A DNA stretch of 64,000 bases from Pirellulaceae bacterium. GTDB taxonomy: Bacteria > Planctomycetota > Planctomycetia > Pirellulales > Pirellulaceae. The DNA is taken from NCBI GenBank assembly GCA_022448645.1, contig JAKVBZ010000010.1, positions 41,194 through 105,193 on the forward strand, given 5' to 3'. Position 1 is the first letter of the stretch, and each line of letters starts with the position of its first letter. Position numbers and translations under genes: made by a program. Shown here one piece after another: positions 1 through 8,140 of this stretch. The notes beneath the pieces were generated by a model. That model did no database searches, was not told where the DNA came from, and saw only the letters and a program-made list of their open reading frames with translations.

Positions 1-327
1 GACGTGACGGATCCCTTTCAACCCAGTGCTGGAACGGTGCCCACGGACTTTACACGCCCAGTCGATCCATCGTTCGATCCGACGGGAAAGAGTTTCTCGG
101 CGATTGTGGCGGGTTACGGAGGTTCGGGAGGTGGAGTAGGAATCGACTTGTCAGTCACTGGACTGAGCCAAATCTCATATGTACGTATTTCTAATCCAAT
201 CGGCTCTGGGGTAACGCCCGAGATTGATGCGATGTCCGACGTTAGCCCTGTTCCGGAGCCTTCCATTTGGTTGTTAGTGATCGGGGCGATGATGATTACC
301 GGACTTTTACGACCCAGGCATGGTTAG
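1..327 (+). CDS. C-terminal part of a PEP-CTERM exported protein (5' end outside window)
   Basis: The frame is open from the first base, so the gene starts upstream of the window and only about 108 codons are visible. The C-terminus has the PEP-CTERM layout: a Val-Pro-Glu-Pro motif near residue 84, a hydrophobic segment (WLLVIGAMMITGLL) and a short Arg-rich tail (RPRHG). Such tails mark proteins exported and processed at the envelope by an exosortase system. The preceding part contains SYVRISNP and a Gly-rich stretch, as in secreted beta-sandwich proteins; the domain cannot be named from this piece. The gene converges on the dockerin/PEP-CTERM gene on the other strand, and a palindromic probable terminator lies between them. 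Confidence 0.75.
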   Translation, partial: DVTDPFQPSAGTVPTDFTRPVDPSFDPTGKSFSAIVAGYGGSGGGVGIDLSVTGLSQISYVRISNPIGSGVTPEIDAMSDVSPVPEPSIWLLVIGAMMITGLLRPRHG

Positions 328-338
328 AAGCGGTCGCA

Positions 339-371
339 AAAACCTCGCTTTTCGGCGTACGCCGTGGTTTT
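339..371. terminator. Probable bidirectional terminator between convergent PEP-CTERM genes
   Basis: The perfect 12-base palindrome CGGCGTACGCCG (353-364) is flanked by AAAACC on the left (339-344) and GGTTTT on the right (366-371). The arms can extend the hairpin and supply T-rich tracts in both directions. It lies between two convergent stop codons (327 and 419), which fits a shared factor-independent terminator. Confidence 0.55.
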
Positions 372-418
372 AGAACAGGATGACTGCGCCGTGCCGGTAC
401 AACGTTTCGAAAAGGGCT

Positions 419-1693
419 CTATGTCATTTGTGGAGTTCCACGTCGACCCTGCGGACGCAATCCCCAACCGACGACGGTGATGGATATCAACCACCAAACG
501 GCGGAATGAGGTTCCGGTACCACATGAGCTCTCGAATGAGGACCGTTTGCGGTGAGGAAAGACAGGTCGACCGGCGTGGCATAGCCTGAAGGTGAGAAAT
601 TACTAGACAGCCAGTTAAAGTCGGTTATGTCGATCTGGCCATTCCCGTCAAAGTTGCCGTCCTCCCAGCGTGGTTTCACGCCTGCAGACCCCAAGGGGGC
701 AAAATGAGCTGACAGCACATTGAAATCTGAAATATCGACGCTTCGATCCAAATTGTGGTCTCCGCGCAAATAGATAGAAGCATGGCCGTGGGCCGACCCT
801 GCCACGATGAGCCATTCGTTCAAATCATTGCCATCGACAATCGTGTCCCTCGTAAGGTCAAACACGGGGTCACTGGGAGGTGATCCCCACGGGTGGTCAT
901 ACAGCGCCTGAATATCATCCGTATCGCACATTGCGTTTGCATCGAGGTCGCAGCGAAGTAGATGTGGAGCAGGAATGGGGTTGTTGGCAAAATCGTCCAA
1001 GGAAAAGTTGACGTCGATGGCCAGACTATCCCAGGATCCAGGCTGCAATAGACGAGTGGAGATTCCCGAATTGGCGGTTGTCCAACCATTTCCAGGTGCG
1101 AACGGGTTGGCGTCAGCAACCCCCAAATGCCAATAGGCGTCAAACCAACCTTCGGCATACTGGTCTGGTGGTATCGGAGTTGCACCGTCCGCAGCTCCCG
1201 TTCCTGTGATGGCGATTCCATCGGCGTCGAATGAGGTGCCATCAGAAATCGCAAATTGGCCATCTTGGTTCGTATCGTGACCCAGGCCGAAGACACTGAT
1301 TCCCCATGGCTGCGGCCCACTTAACTTGGCATACAAGCGATTGTCGGCTTGTAGCACAGCATGCAGCATGTCTTCAGTGGTGGTTCCGGGTGTGTCCCAG
1401 AGATATCCCCAAACTAGCGATTCGTCCGATGAACCTGCGCCATTCCAGTCGATCGCAAGTGCGGAAGCGTGCGCTCCATTGCCTGTCCAGAGCGTAATGT
1501 TGTTCATGGAGAAAAACTGTTGCCCAAAACATGAGTTCGTCGCACAAATCATGAAGCACGCAAACAGCCATGTAGGGCGGCTCTCCAAGCCCGTCCCAAT
1601 CCACAAATGGTGCCAACGACCAGTCCGTAAACTCGCTCTACCACCAGAGCATGTCGTTGAAAGCCGGTATCTAGTGTTCATGATGAGTTTCAT
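419..1693 (-). CDS. Exported dockerin/PEP-CTERM protein under cobalamin riboswitch control
   Basis: This 424-residue protein is second in the riboswitch-led unit. A hydrophobic segment around residues 42-58 ([17 protein letters not shown]) looks like the signal peptide, so the first ~40 residues may be over-called. The body (about 60-240) is an unassigned globular region with [10 protein letters not shown] followed by a [24 protein letters not shown] helix. Two dockerin-like Ca-binding blocks follow (about 247-300 and 308-370; [42 protein letters not shown]). The C-terminus is PEP-CTERM: VPEP, a hydrophobic helix and RPQGRR. The start overlaps the end of the upstream pseudopilin gene by 23 bases, suggesting translational coupling; MNTRYRL, four codons in, is an alternative start. 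Surface location follows from these signals; a corrinoid-binding role is only a hypothesis from its regulation. Confidence 0.8.
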   Translation of the reverse strand: MKLIMNTRYRLSTTCSGGRASLRTGRWHHLWIGTGLESRPTWLFACFMICATNSCFGQQFFSMNNITLWTGNGAHASALAIDWNGAGSSDESLVWGYLWDTPGTTTEDMLHAVLQADNRLYAKLSGPQPWGISVFGLGHDTNQDGQFAISDGTSFDADGIAITGTGAADGATPIPPDQYAEGWFDAYWHLGVADANPFAPGNGWTTANSGISTRLLQPGSWDSLAIDVNFSLDDFANNPIPAPHLLRCDLDANAMCDTDDIQALYDHPWGSPPSDPVFDLTRDTIVDGNDLNEWLIVAGSAHGHASIYLRGDHNLDRSVDISDFNVLSAHFAPLGSAGVKPRWEDGNFDGNGQIDITDFNWLSSNFSPSGYATPVDLSFLTANGPHSRAHVVPEPHSAVWWLISITVVGWGLRPQGRRGTPQMT

Positions 1694-2621
1694 GTCCAGC
1701 CCGCGTTAACAGGGCCAACAATACATCTTGTGAAATGGATTCGTCCAAATGGAGCACATGTCCATCGCAGAATACGACCCCTACTAATCCGGGATGGTCA
1801 CTGTGTAGCTCGTTGTCTGCGCTTTCATTCACACGAGTGTTTTGGTCTTGCGCAAAACAATTGTGACCGTTGGCCCATTCCGCTTGTTGTTGATAATTTC
1901 TTCCGGCACTTTCTCCCAGCGCGATTGTGCGTGAAAGCCCATCACGGATGTCACCGGTTCGGGTTGGCCATTCGTACAACATCACTCCCAATGAACCCGG
2001 TTCCAACAGGTGATCGGCATCCGGCAATGCATTTCGACCGGTCCCTTCAATACCATAGATCCCGCCATAGTCGGTGTAGCCCATGTTGTCCCCAGGGTCC
2101 CAGTTGCCGTTGCCATTTACGTCTCCCGAAGTGAGCTCAGCACGAGCGGTGGTTGGACAAAGGAAGGTTGGTATGACCGTGCTCACGGCGACTCGGTTCT
2201 GGGAACTCTTTGCTGCAAAACGATAGTCGAACTGTTGCCAGAGAACCGTCTGTTCGAGGTACGGCAGCGTGGCCAGATTCCATGCGATCCGTTTTTTCGT
2301 TGTAGACCTTTGTCCAGGAATAAAAGAACATTCCAAACAACCGGTGGGGAAGAACCCCAAGGCGTTTTCGTAATGCTGCAGGGCCAAACCCAATTGTCTC
2401 AGATGGTTCCCACAAGTTTGGCGGCGAGCTGCCTCGCGAGCACTTTGCACAGCTGGCAGCAACAGCGCCATCAGAATGCTGATGATGGCAATCGCTACGA
2501 GCAGTTCGACAAGACTAAAGCCGACTCTTTTCTCTGGCGCATTGCGGCACCACCGGCAAGCCTTCTGGGGAACGCTGTCCCTATGCAAATGAATAGATAG
2601 ATCTCTGCGCATCGTCGCCAA
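1671..2621 (-). CDS. DUF1559-type pseudopilin-like protein, first gene after the cobalamin riboswitch
   Basis: The 316-residue protein has a type IV pilin/type II secretion methylation motif: [10 protein letters not shown], with cleavage expected between Gly34 and Phe35 and the conserved Glu at mature position +5. A long hydrophobic helix follows, then the planctomycete DUF1559 signature around [20 protein letters not shown]. The C-terminal part contains [10 protein letters not shown], the DGxV-type end block of this family. Such proteins are processed by prepilin peptidase and held in the envelope; the expanded planctomycete family has no settled function. It is the first gene downstream of the riboswitch, about 195 bases from the aptamer, and is followed by the overlapping dockerin/PEP-CTERM gene, so both should respond to B12 together. 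Confidence 0.85.
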   Translation of the reverse strand: MATMRRDLSIHLHRDSVPQKACRWCRNAPEKRVGFSLVELLVAIAIISILMALLLPAVQSAREAARRQTCGNHLRQLGLALQHYENALGFFPTGCLECSFIPGQRSTTKKRIAWNLATLPYLEQTVLWQQFDYRFAAKSSQNRVAVSTVIPTFLCPTTARAELTSGDVNGNGNWDPGDNMGYTDYGGIYGIEGTGRNALPDADHLLEPGSLGVMLYEWPTRTGDIRDGLSRTIALGESAGRNYQQQAEWANGHNCFAQDQNTRVNESADNELHSDHPGLVGVVFCDGHVLHLDESISQDVLLALLTRAGHETHHEH

Positions 2622-2733
2622 ACTTTTACTCGATGAACAACTGTTTCTGGCGAGGTCGATGAAGTGAGCTGGCGCTCAGTCCAATCATTGACGTTGCATT
2701 CGTCGTCCCACGCCGACGTTCTTTCGAGCTGTT

Positions 2734-2771
2734 TTGACCACCCAGGACAGGAATGACGTTACCCTGGTCAA
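2734..2771 (-). promoter_or_regulatory. Inverted repeat in the probable riboswitch expression platform
   Basis: The 7-base arms TTGACCA (2734-2740) and TGGTCAA (2765-2771) form a hairpin that can extend inward through CC/GG pairs. It sits between the cobalamin aptamer and the start of the pseudopilin gene, where a regulatory hairpin is expected. No long T tract follows it, and the ribosome-binding region is a further ~110 bases on, so the mechanism is not clear from sequence. Confidence 0.35.
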
Positions 2772-2814
2772 TCAACAGCCACGAAAGGCTCAGTTCGCAA
2801 CATTTTTCAGTGTA

Positions 2815-3000
2815 AAGCTGGTAGGTCTTCTGACTTCCAGGCTGGAAAAGCTTTATGCCTTCTCATCGAATTCGTTGGTGTCCGAAATCGACAATGGCAA
2901 CGCAGAACACTACAGATCTAAAGCCATCCAAAATGACTGGTTACAGCGGGCGGGGCCGTCCCGGATTCACACCGGAGTTCCCTGTTCGTTGGCCGTTTCA
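2815..3000 (-). promoter_or_regulatory. Cobalamin (adenosylcobalamin-type) riboswitch aptamer
   Basis: Read on the minus strand, the conserved blocks occur in the right order: AGGGAA followed by CCGGTGTGAATCCGG and ACGGCCCCGCCCGCTGTAA (about 2982 down to 2942), a variable middle, then AGTCAGAAGACCTACC (about 2835 to 2820), which matches the 3' block whose consensus is near GCCAGGAGACCTGCC. These are the hallmark segments of the cobalamin aptamer. GGCC arms around 2991-3016 could close an outer stem. The downstream genes on the same strand are the DUF1559 pseudopilin and the dockerin/PEP-CTERM protein. Typical cobalamin riboswitches repress transport or synthesis genes when B12 is plentiful. 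Edges are approximate. Confidence 0.9.
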
Positions 3001-3097
3001 CAAAAAAGGCCAACCACCAACTTAACTGATTGACTCGAACCTACCGGAGCAAATTGAAATTGTCAACCTTGCAGCCTGGCAGTTCTTTCTCACAGCC

Positions 3098-4054
3098 TCA
3101 CAGCGAGGACTGGGCGGCAAGCGCCAACGCACCGTGCAAAACAACTTCTTCGCCAAGTTCGGCTGCTTTAATTTGATAGGTGTCCTTCCGTGGAGGGAAC
3201 ACATATCGATCAATTTCTTGGCGCAATGGATCGAGAAAGAGAGATTCGCGGACCAGTGCAACTCCACCGCCAATGACAACCGTATTGGGCCCGATCAACG
3301 TGATTGTTTGTGCCAATGCCCAGCCATAGACACGTATGCCTTGTTGAAAGATATCCATTGCCAATGGATTTCCGGCTGCCATCGCGTCCGCCAGGATCTT
3401 GGTGTTCAATTGGCCGGGATCACCCTGACAGCGAGCCGTCAGGTCAGCAATCGCTTCTGCTTCCTTATCTGCATGCGTCTTCATGCGATCGCGTGCAATC
3501 TCAGCCATGACCCAGCCGCTTGCTATGGCCTCGACCGAGTCCTGGTTGGAGGTTGCACTCGGCCCTGGTCGCAGGTGGCCAATTTCCATAGCACCCCCAG
3601 AACCACCGACAAAAGATTGGCCATCGATTACCAGCGCTCCACCAATTCCGCTGCCTACATTGCTGTACATAACGACCGAGGATCCTCGGCCGGCACCAAA
3701 ACGTGCTTCACCAAGACCCGCCATGTCAGAATCGTTACCCATGCTAACTGGTATCCCGAACTCAGACTTGGTCCACGAAACGAGAGGGAACTGATCCCAC
3801 CCATCGATTTGATGACTCGTGATCACCATGCCGCGTAACGGATCGATCGGTCCTCCGAACCCAATGCCGGCAGCTTGGATACCATGCTCACGAATGAGGC
3901 AAGCTCCGATTTCTCGGATTTGTTCAAGAATGCCAGTTGCGCCAGCTGCCGGCTCGACCGTTGCTCGGCGCAAGTCCGCTAACGGCCCACCGTTTCCCGT
4001 GCCGACACCAAGCTGTAGTTTGGTTCCGCCGACTTCGATTGCCAGGAACATCAA
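3098..4054 (-). CDS. ROK family sugar kinase-like protein lacking the zinc motif
   Basis: The 318-residue protein has the ROK/actin-fold ATPase layout. The phosphate-1 loop AIEVGGTKLQLGVG is at residues 5-18, the sugar-binding GIGFGGPIDP at 63-72, and the catalytic region GNDSDMAGLGEA puts the probable catalytic base at Asp108. Gly-rich loops follow at 131-140 (SNVGSGIGGA) and near 258-264 (VVIGGGV). EIGH (157-160) retains the family's sugar/metal His, but the usual CxCGxxGCxE zinc-binding block after it is missing; the sequence there is LRPGPSATSNQ. Most relatives phosphorylate glucose, N-acetylglucosamine or similar sugars; the substrate cannot be named. It lies 119 bases downstream of mqnC on the same strand and may be co-transcribed, with no obvious functional link. 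Confidence 0.85.
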   Translation of the reverse strand: MMFLAIEVGGTKLQLGVGTGNGGPLADLRRATVEPAAGATGILEQIREIGACLIREHGIQAAGIGFGGPIDPLRGMVITSHQIDGWDQFPLVSWTKSEFGIPVSMGNDSDMAGLGEARFGAGRGSSVVMYSNVGSGIGGALVIDGQSFVGGSGGAMEIGHLRPGPSATSNQDSVEAIASGWVMAEIARDRMKTHADKEAEAIADLTARCQGDPGQLNTKILADAMAAGNPLAMDIFQQGIRVYGWALAQTITLIGPNTVVIGGGVALVRESLFLDPLRQEIDRYVFPPRKDTYQIKAAELGEEVVLHGALALAAQSSL

Positions 4055-4173
4055 TCACCTGTCATATGGGGGAATACGCTTAAAAGATGATCCCAATATT
4101 TTGGACGGATAAGGTCAGCCGAAGAGGCCATGCTCTTGAGGTCAACGCACCCAATAGCACGAGTTTCACCAAA

Positions 4174-5331
4174 TCAATTCAAGGCAGGCAACTGGGCAGC
4201 AGCACGTTGATTAGCCTCCAAAGCCTGACGTTCGTGCGACTCGTCGAAAAGCTCGTAAAATATGTTGCGCTGGCGCGGGGTGTAACCCAATTCAGAGATT
4301 GCCTCACGAATCTGTTGCAGGCTAAGATAATGTACGGTGCCTGCCTCAGCGACGACGTTTTCTTCGATCATTAAGCTTCCCATATCGTTGGCCCCGAAGA
4401 GCAAAGCAAGCTGGCCAATTTTTAGCCCCTGGGTCACCCAGCTCGACTGAATGTTAGGGAAGTTATCGAGATAAAGTCGGCTAACGGCCTGCGTCTTGAG
4501 GTATTCAAACGATCCGGCAGCTGGAACATCAGCCATGTCGGTATGTTCGGGTTGAAAAGTCCAGCAGATGAACGCCGTGAATCCTCCGGTTTCATCCTGT
4601 AGCTGGCGCAGCCGTTCAAGGTGCTCAATGCGTTCCGCGAGTGTTTCGACGTGACCAAACATCATGGTGGCTGTGCTACGCCCACCAAGTTCATGCCAGA
4701 CTTGATTTACATGAAGCCAATCGTCGGTGAGAACTTTGCCTCGTGTGATTTCTTTTCGCACGCGATCGACCAAGATTTCGGCACCTCCTCCAGGTAAACT
4801 CCCCAAACCGGCTGCCTTTAGCCGTTCTAAGACCGTTCTAATGGGAAGTTTATTTACTTTCGTAAAGTGATGCAGCTCAGGAGGGCTGAAGCCGTGGACG
4901 TTGACTTGGGGGAATCGACGCTTGATGTCCTGGAGCAATTCTTCGTACCACTCCAATTGATAATCCGGATGCAAACCACCTTGCATCAAAATCTGGTCCC
5001 CTCCAAGGGCTACCGTTTCCTCAATTTTTTGCAGCAATTCCTCTCGTGGTAAGACATAGCCTTGTTCTTTGTCTTTGGGCGTTCGGTAGAACGCACAGAA
5101 ATCGCAAACCGCTGTACAGATGTTGGTGTAATTGATGTTCCGGTCGATGTTGTAAGTTCGATACGGTTCCGGATGCAACCGTCTCGTGACAGCGTCCGCG
5201 GCCCGGCCGATGTTTGCCAATTCGTGCGATTCCAGCAGCGCCAGGCCTTCCTCCGGCGTCAACCGTTCTCCTGCGACGGCTTTCTCAAGCAAACGGTTGG
5301 TGGTGGAGGCAATCATCATCGTCATCCGCAA
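4174..5331 (-). CDS. mqnC: Cyclic dehypoxanthinyl futalosine synthase (menaquinone biosynthesis)
   Basis: This 385-residue radical SAM enzyme of the futalosine menaquinone route cyclises dehypoxanthine futalosine. The 4Fe-4S/SAM motif CTAVCDFCAF places the three Cys at 72, 76 and 79. Nearby blocks NIDRNINYTN, ALGGDQILMQGGLHPDY and the late SLMIEENVVAEAG are characteristic of MqnC and help separate it from the related MqnE and CofH types. The start lies 6 bases downstream of the mqnA stop on the same strand, so the two are almost certainly one transcript. mqnB, mqnD and mqnE are not in the window. The exact start is uncertain because several Met codons occur in the first six residues. Confidence 0.95.
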   Translation of the reverse strand: MRMTMMIASTTNRLLEKAVAGERLTPEEGLALLESHELANIGRAADAVTRRLHPEPYRTYNIDRNINYTNICTAVCDFCAFYRTPKDKEQGYVLPREELLQKIEETVALGGDQILMQGGLHPDYQLEWYEELLQDIKRRFPQVNVHGFSPPELHHFTKVNKLPIRTVLERLKAAGLGSLPGGGAEILVDRVRKEITRGKVLTDDWLHVNQVWHELGGRSTATMMFGHVETLAERIEHLERLRQLQDETGGFTAFICWTFQPEHTDMADVPAAGSFEYLKTQAVSRLYLDNFPNIQSSWVTQGLKIGQLALLFGANDMGSLMIEENVVAEAGTVHYLSLQQIREAISELGYTPRQRNIFYELFDESHERQALEANQRAAAQLPALN

Positions 5332-5337
5332 CGAGCG

Positions 5338-6147
5338 TTAGCTGAAGGCAGCGCTTTCCCACTTCAAGCCTGAGGGTGCCACGCCCAGATCTACGGCATG
5401 ATGGTAAAAGGTTGTCAGGCCTCGATATTCCTGAGGACCTAGATAGAAATACAAATTGTCGCGCAGATAGGACAAACATTGTTCGAAGGGCAGGCGGACA
5501 ACGTCGGCTTCTCGCCCGGCGATTTCGGCCAGATGTTTTACCCCCGCATCCCGGGCGGCCGACAAGGCAACGTCCAGCCCGGCTAAGTCGACTCCCGCAC
5601 GAGCCACCCACATGGCAAACACGAACGGCAAGTCTGACCAGCGGCACCATTCCTGCCCCAGGTCCCATTCGCTGACCGTCGCGAATTCTCCCTCGGGCGC
5701 GTGGATGGCTCGATCTCCAATCACGAGCACGGCGTCGGCTGTGCTATCCTTGAGCTCGGCACCCAAAGGCAACGTTTCCAGTTGTGGCGAAATCCCGAAA
5801 CGTTCACGTAAAAGAATTTGCACCAGCGCAACACTGGTACGTGACCCTTCGTCCAAAGCTAAAACTTCGATCTGGTCGGGCGGCGTACGACTGAACAGCT
5901 TCACACTCAAGACAGGGCCGCGGCAAGCGATGCACGCGTCAGAAACGATGGTATATGTTGGATCCTGAAAGAATTCTACAGAGGGAATCAACGCCACGTC
6001 CAATTTTCCCATCGCCAAGTCATCTGCTAGTCGGCTGGGCACATCGTAGATTACCTCTGCTTGTGGCGCAAATTGGCACAGCTCATAAACGAGTGGTTTC
6101 GTATTGAGATAGTTGACCGCACCAACTTTTAGAAGTCGTTGTGACAT
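5338..6147 (-). CDS. mqnA: Chorismate dehydratase (menaquinone biosynthesis)
   Basis: The 269-residue protein begins VGAVNYLNTKPLVYEL within the first 25 residues, the hallmark N-terminus of MqnA, followed by YDVPSRLADDLAMGKLDVALIPSVEF, as in this periplasmic-binding-protein fold enzyme. MqnA removes water from chorismate to give 3-[(1-carboxyvinyl)oxy]benzoate, the first step of the futalosine pathway. It is cytoplasmic. It is the upstream gene of the mqnA-mqnC pair, 6 bases before mqnC. Upstream lies about 1 kb without a clear gene, so the promoter of the pair is probably just before position 6147. Confidence 0.93.
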   Translation of the reverse strand: MSQRLLKVGAVNYLNTKPLVYELCQFAPQAEVIYDVPSRLADDLAMGKLDVALIPSVEFFQDPTYTIVSDACIACRGPVLSVKLFSRTPPDQIEVLALDEGSRTSVALVQILLRERFGISPQLETLPLGAELKDSTADAVLVIGDRAIHAPEGEFATVSEWDLGQEWCRWSDLPFVFAMWVARAGVDLAGLDVALSAARDAGVKHLAEIAGREADVVRLPFEQCLSYLRDNLYFYLGPQEYRGLTTFYHHAVDLGVAPSGLKWESAAFS

Positions 6148-6424
6148 GATGTTCGCCTCATGCTGTCGCTAATCGCCAATAATAGAAATTATAGAAATCA
6201 CCACGCGAGACGTATAGCCTGGAAGAATCGGCTGGTTGATTGCTAGTGGTGGCCGCGGTCTCATCCGGCTAACGGCAGAATTACGGTTTGATCGACATTA
6301 GGGGACATTGGGCGGTCCAGGACTTTCTTCTGTGCGACGCTTCTCGGGTACGAGAAGAAGCATTAGCGTAAGCAAAGGGTGACGTTAAAATCGCACGGTT
6401 GGCATGAGAGCACCACCCGGATAG

Positions 6425-6595
6425 CGCAAGCAAAGTGGTGGAAAACTAGAGATCATAGACCACATCGCCCAGACCGAAAGCAACGAAAATACCCGCGATA
6501 TGGCTTGGCAAACACCGTGCTACTTTGCGGCCTCAGATCGCCCCCATGCTGGTAAATTGGATCTTCGGTTCAGTCCTTGTGATGGTGCGCTGTGA
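6425..6595 (+). pseudogene. Short coding-like fragment, unknown family
   Basis: An open stretch of 56 codons follows an in-frame TAG. Its translation includes IIDHIAQTESNENTR and AGKLDLRFSPCDGAL, with a mixed, soluble-protein-like composition. There is no ATG at its beginning; the first internal ATG leaves fewer than 35 codons. It could be a relic of an older gene or chance. I do not recognise the family. Confidence 0.2.
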
Positions 6596-6644
6596 ATTGA
6601 ACGTCGCCACCATATTGGCTAAAGGGCATGAAATATCGAAAAGG

Positions 6645-6788
6645 TCACCTGTAACGTTGATATCCCGTCAGGGGAACATAATACGGGCGTAACACGCTTT
6701 TCGGCTGATCTACTTCCTGTTTGAGCCTCTGAAAAGCCTCACGGGTGCGTCCAGAGTCGAGATGTTCGCGCCATGCCGCGCCGAGTCT
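6645..6788 (-). pseudogene. C-terminal-looking coding relic, unknown family
   Basis: The minus-strand frame between two stops reads like the end of a soluble protein, with AAWREHLDSGRTREAFQRLK and then LRPYYVPLTGYQRY before the stop. No start codon or ribosome-binding site lies in front of it. Other protein-like bits occur in a different frame just upstream (GDRQKFVIFCDAPGA, around 6840-6870), so frameshifts may have broken one older gene. Family not recognised. Confidence 0.25.
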
Positions 6789-7154
6789 TCAATGTAGTGG
6801 TGGGTCTCTCGACGCAGATGGCTCCGGGGGCGTCACAAAAAATAACAAACTTTTGCCTGTCACCACTGGTATGGCTAGGTATGATCCACCGATCGTTCTT
6901 CGGTTGGAACCAAAATAGGGTTGAATGATGGCAAAAGATATTTCTGTGACCCGCACGCCCGGTTGTGCAGTGACCAAATTTGCCGATCAGAGGAAGGTTG
7001 TTGGTTGTGTCGATTGGGGCTGTTTTGCTCGTAGACTACATCATTTTTGATTGGCCAGTTGACGATGAAAATAAGTCCCCCTTGGAGACATAGAAAAGTT
7101 ATGCGAGAATACGGTTTTGGGTGAGAGAGAGCAAAAGGAATGGGAGGTGAAATC

Positions 7155-8069
7155 ATGTTTCTAAACTTGAATGCACAATCATTAGGAGTTTCTGGGCGTC
7201 AAAGTGAGTTAATTGAACTGGCATTGACCTACGGTTTCAAAGGAATTGATACCGATATTGACTACCTTGTACGTCAAACTGAACTTCATGATTTTGAACA
7301 CGCGGCAAGATTCTTTTCCAGTGCCAATTTACGTATCGGGGGATTTGATCTGCCAGTTTGCTGGCAAGGCGACGACGCTCAATTTGAGGAAGATCTGAGC
7401 CGTCTGTCGGCGATCGCCGAAGTTGCCAATCGTATCGGCGCGATCGGCTGTCGTACGGTGGTGATGCCGGCTTCCGATGAACGACCCTATCACGAGAACT
7501 TTGAGTTCCATCGTCAGCGATTCACTCGAATAGCCGAAACGCTTGCCGAACATTCAATCCGTTTGGGTCTTGATTTTTTGGCCACTCCAAGGCATCGAGA
7601 AGGTTTGCAGTACCAGTTTATCCATTCACCTGACGCGCTGGTCACCTTGGCCAAGACAGTCGGGATGGAGAACGTGGGAATAGCTGTCGACGTCTGGCAG
7701 TGGCAAGTGGCTGGAGCTACCTGGGAACCTTTGCGAGAACTTTCTGCCAACGAGATTGTGTCGGTCAGAATCGCAGACGTTCCTGCCGAATTTGATCCAG
7801 CAACCATCGCTGACGAAGATCGCTTGTTGGCCTCCGACGGCGGTACGATCGACGTCGTTTCGATCATTAAGTTGTTAGCAGAAAAAGGTTTCGAAGGTCC
7901 TTTGACGCCATATCCAGATCCCAGTCAGTTTAACGGCATAACACGTGACTCGCTGGTTCGGCAGGCAGCCGATTCAGTACAGTTAAATTCGCTACAGGAA
8001 GAGTCGTTGGAAGAGCCAGAAGCTGAACTTGTGGCGTCTGGGAGTGAAGACGCAGAATCTGTTTCGTAA
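7155..8069 (+). CDS. Sugar phosphate isomerase/epimerase-like TIM-barrel protein
   Basis: The ~304-residue protein resembles the xylose isomerase-like TIM-barrel (AP-endonuclease-2 fold) family. ALTYGFKGIDTDIDYL is near the start, strands and helices alternate, IRLGLDFLATPRHR lies mid-protein, then NVGIAVDVWQW and a late GFEGPLTPYPDP. Family members bind a divalent metal and isomerise or epimerise sugars; the substrate here is unknown. The start at 7155 is preferred over an ATG at 7140 because GGGAGGTGA sits just upstream at good spacing. The last ~35 residues are acidic (EESLEEPEAELVASGSEDAE) and probably disordered. It is not in an obvious operon; the neighbour uvrA converges on it. Confidence 0.8.
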   Translation: MFLNLNAQSLGVSGRQSELIELALTYGFKGIDTDIDYLVRQTELHDFEHAARFFSSANLRIGGFDLPVCWQGDDAQFEEDLSRLSAIAEVANRIGAIGCRTVVMPASDERPYHENFEFHRQRFTRIAETLAEHSIRLGLDFLATPRHREGLQYQFIHSPDALVTLAKTVGMENVGIAVDVWQWQVAGATWEPLRELSANEIVSVRIADVPAEFDPATIADEDRLLASDGGTIDVVSIIKLLAEKGFEGPLTPYPDPSQFNGITRDSLVRQAADSVQLNSLQEESLEEPEAELVASGSEDAESVS

Positions 8070-8140
8070 GGCTACCCCGCAACTATCTGTTTGACATCAC
8101 TTCTGGCTCAACACCAGGTACCGTCAGCAGGAATCGCCTT

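Larger units (their letters stand above)
6148..7154. other. ~1 kb intergenic region with coding-like fragments but no intact gene
   Basis: No complete gene is seen. A 7-bp hairpin (CTTCTCG GGTA CGAGAAG, 6340-6357) lacks a following T tract and is not a convincing terminator. Two short open stretches have protein-like composition and are listed separately (6425-6595 plus; 6645-6788 minus). The rest may be decayed coding sequence plus the promoters of mqnA and the TIM-barrel gene. Confidence 0.5.

Noticed and set aside
6340..6357. Hairpin CTTCTCG-GGTA-CGAGAAG as a terminator
   Set aside because: No T tract follows on either strand and it is not close to a gene end.
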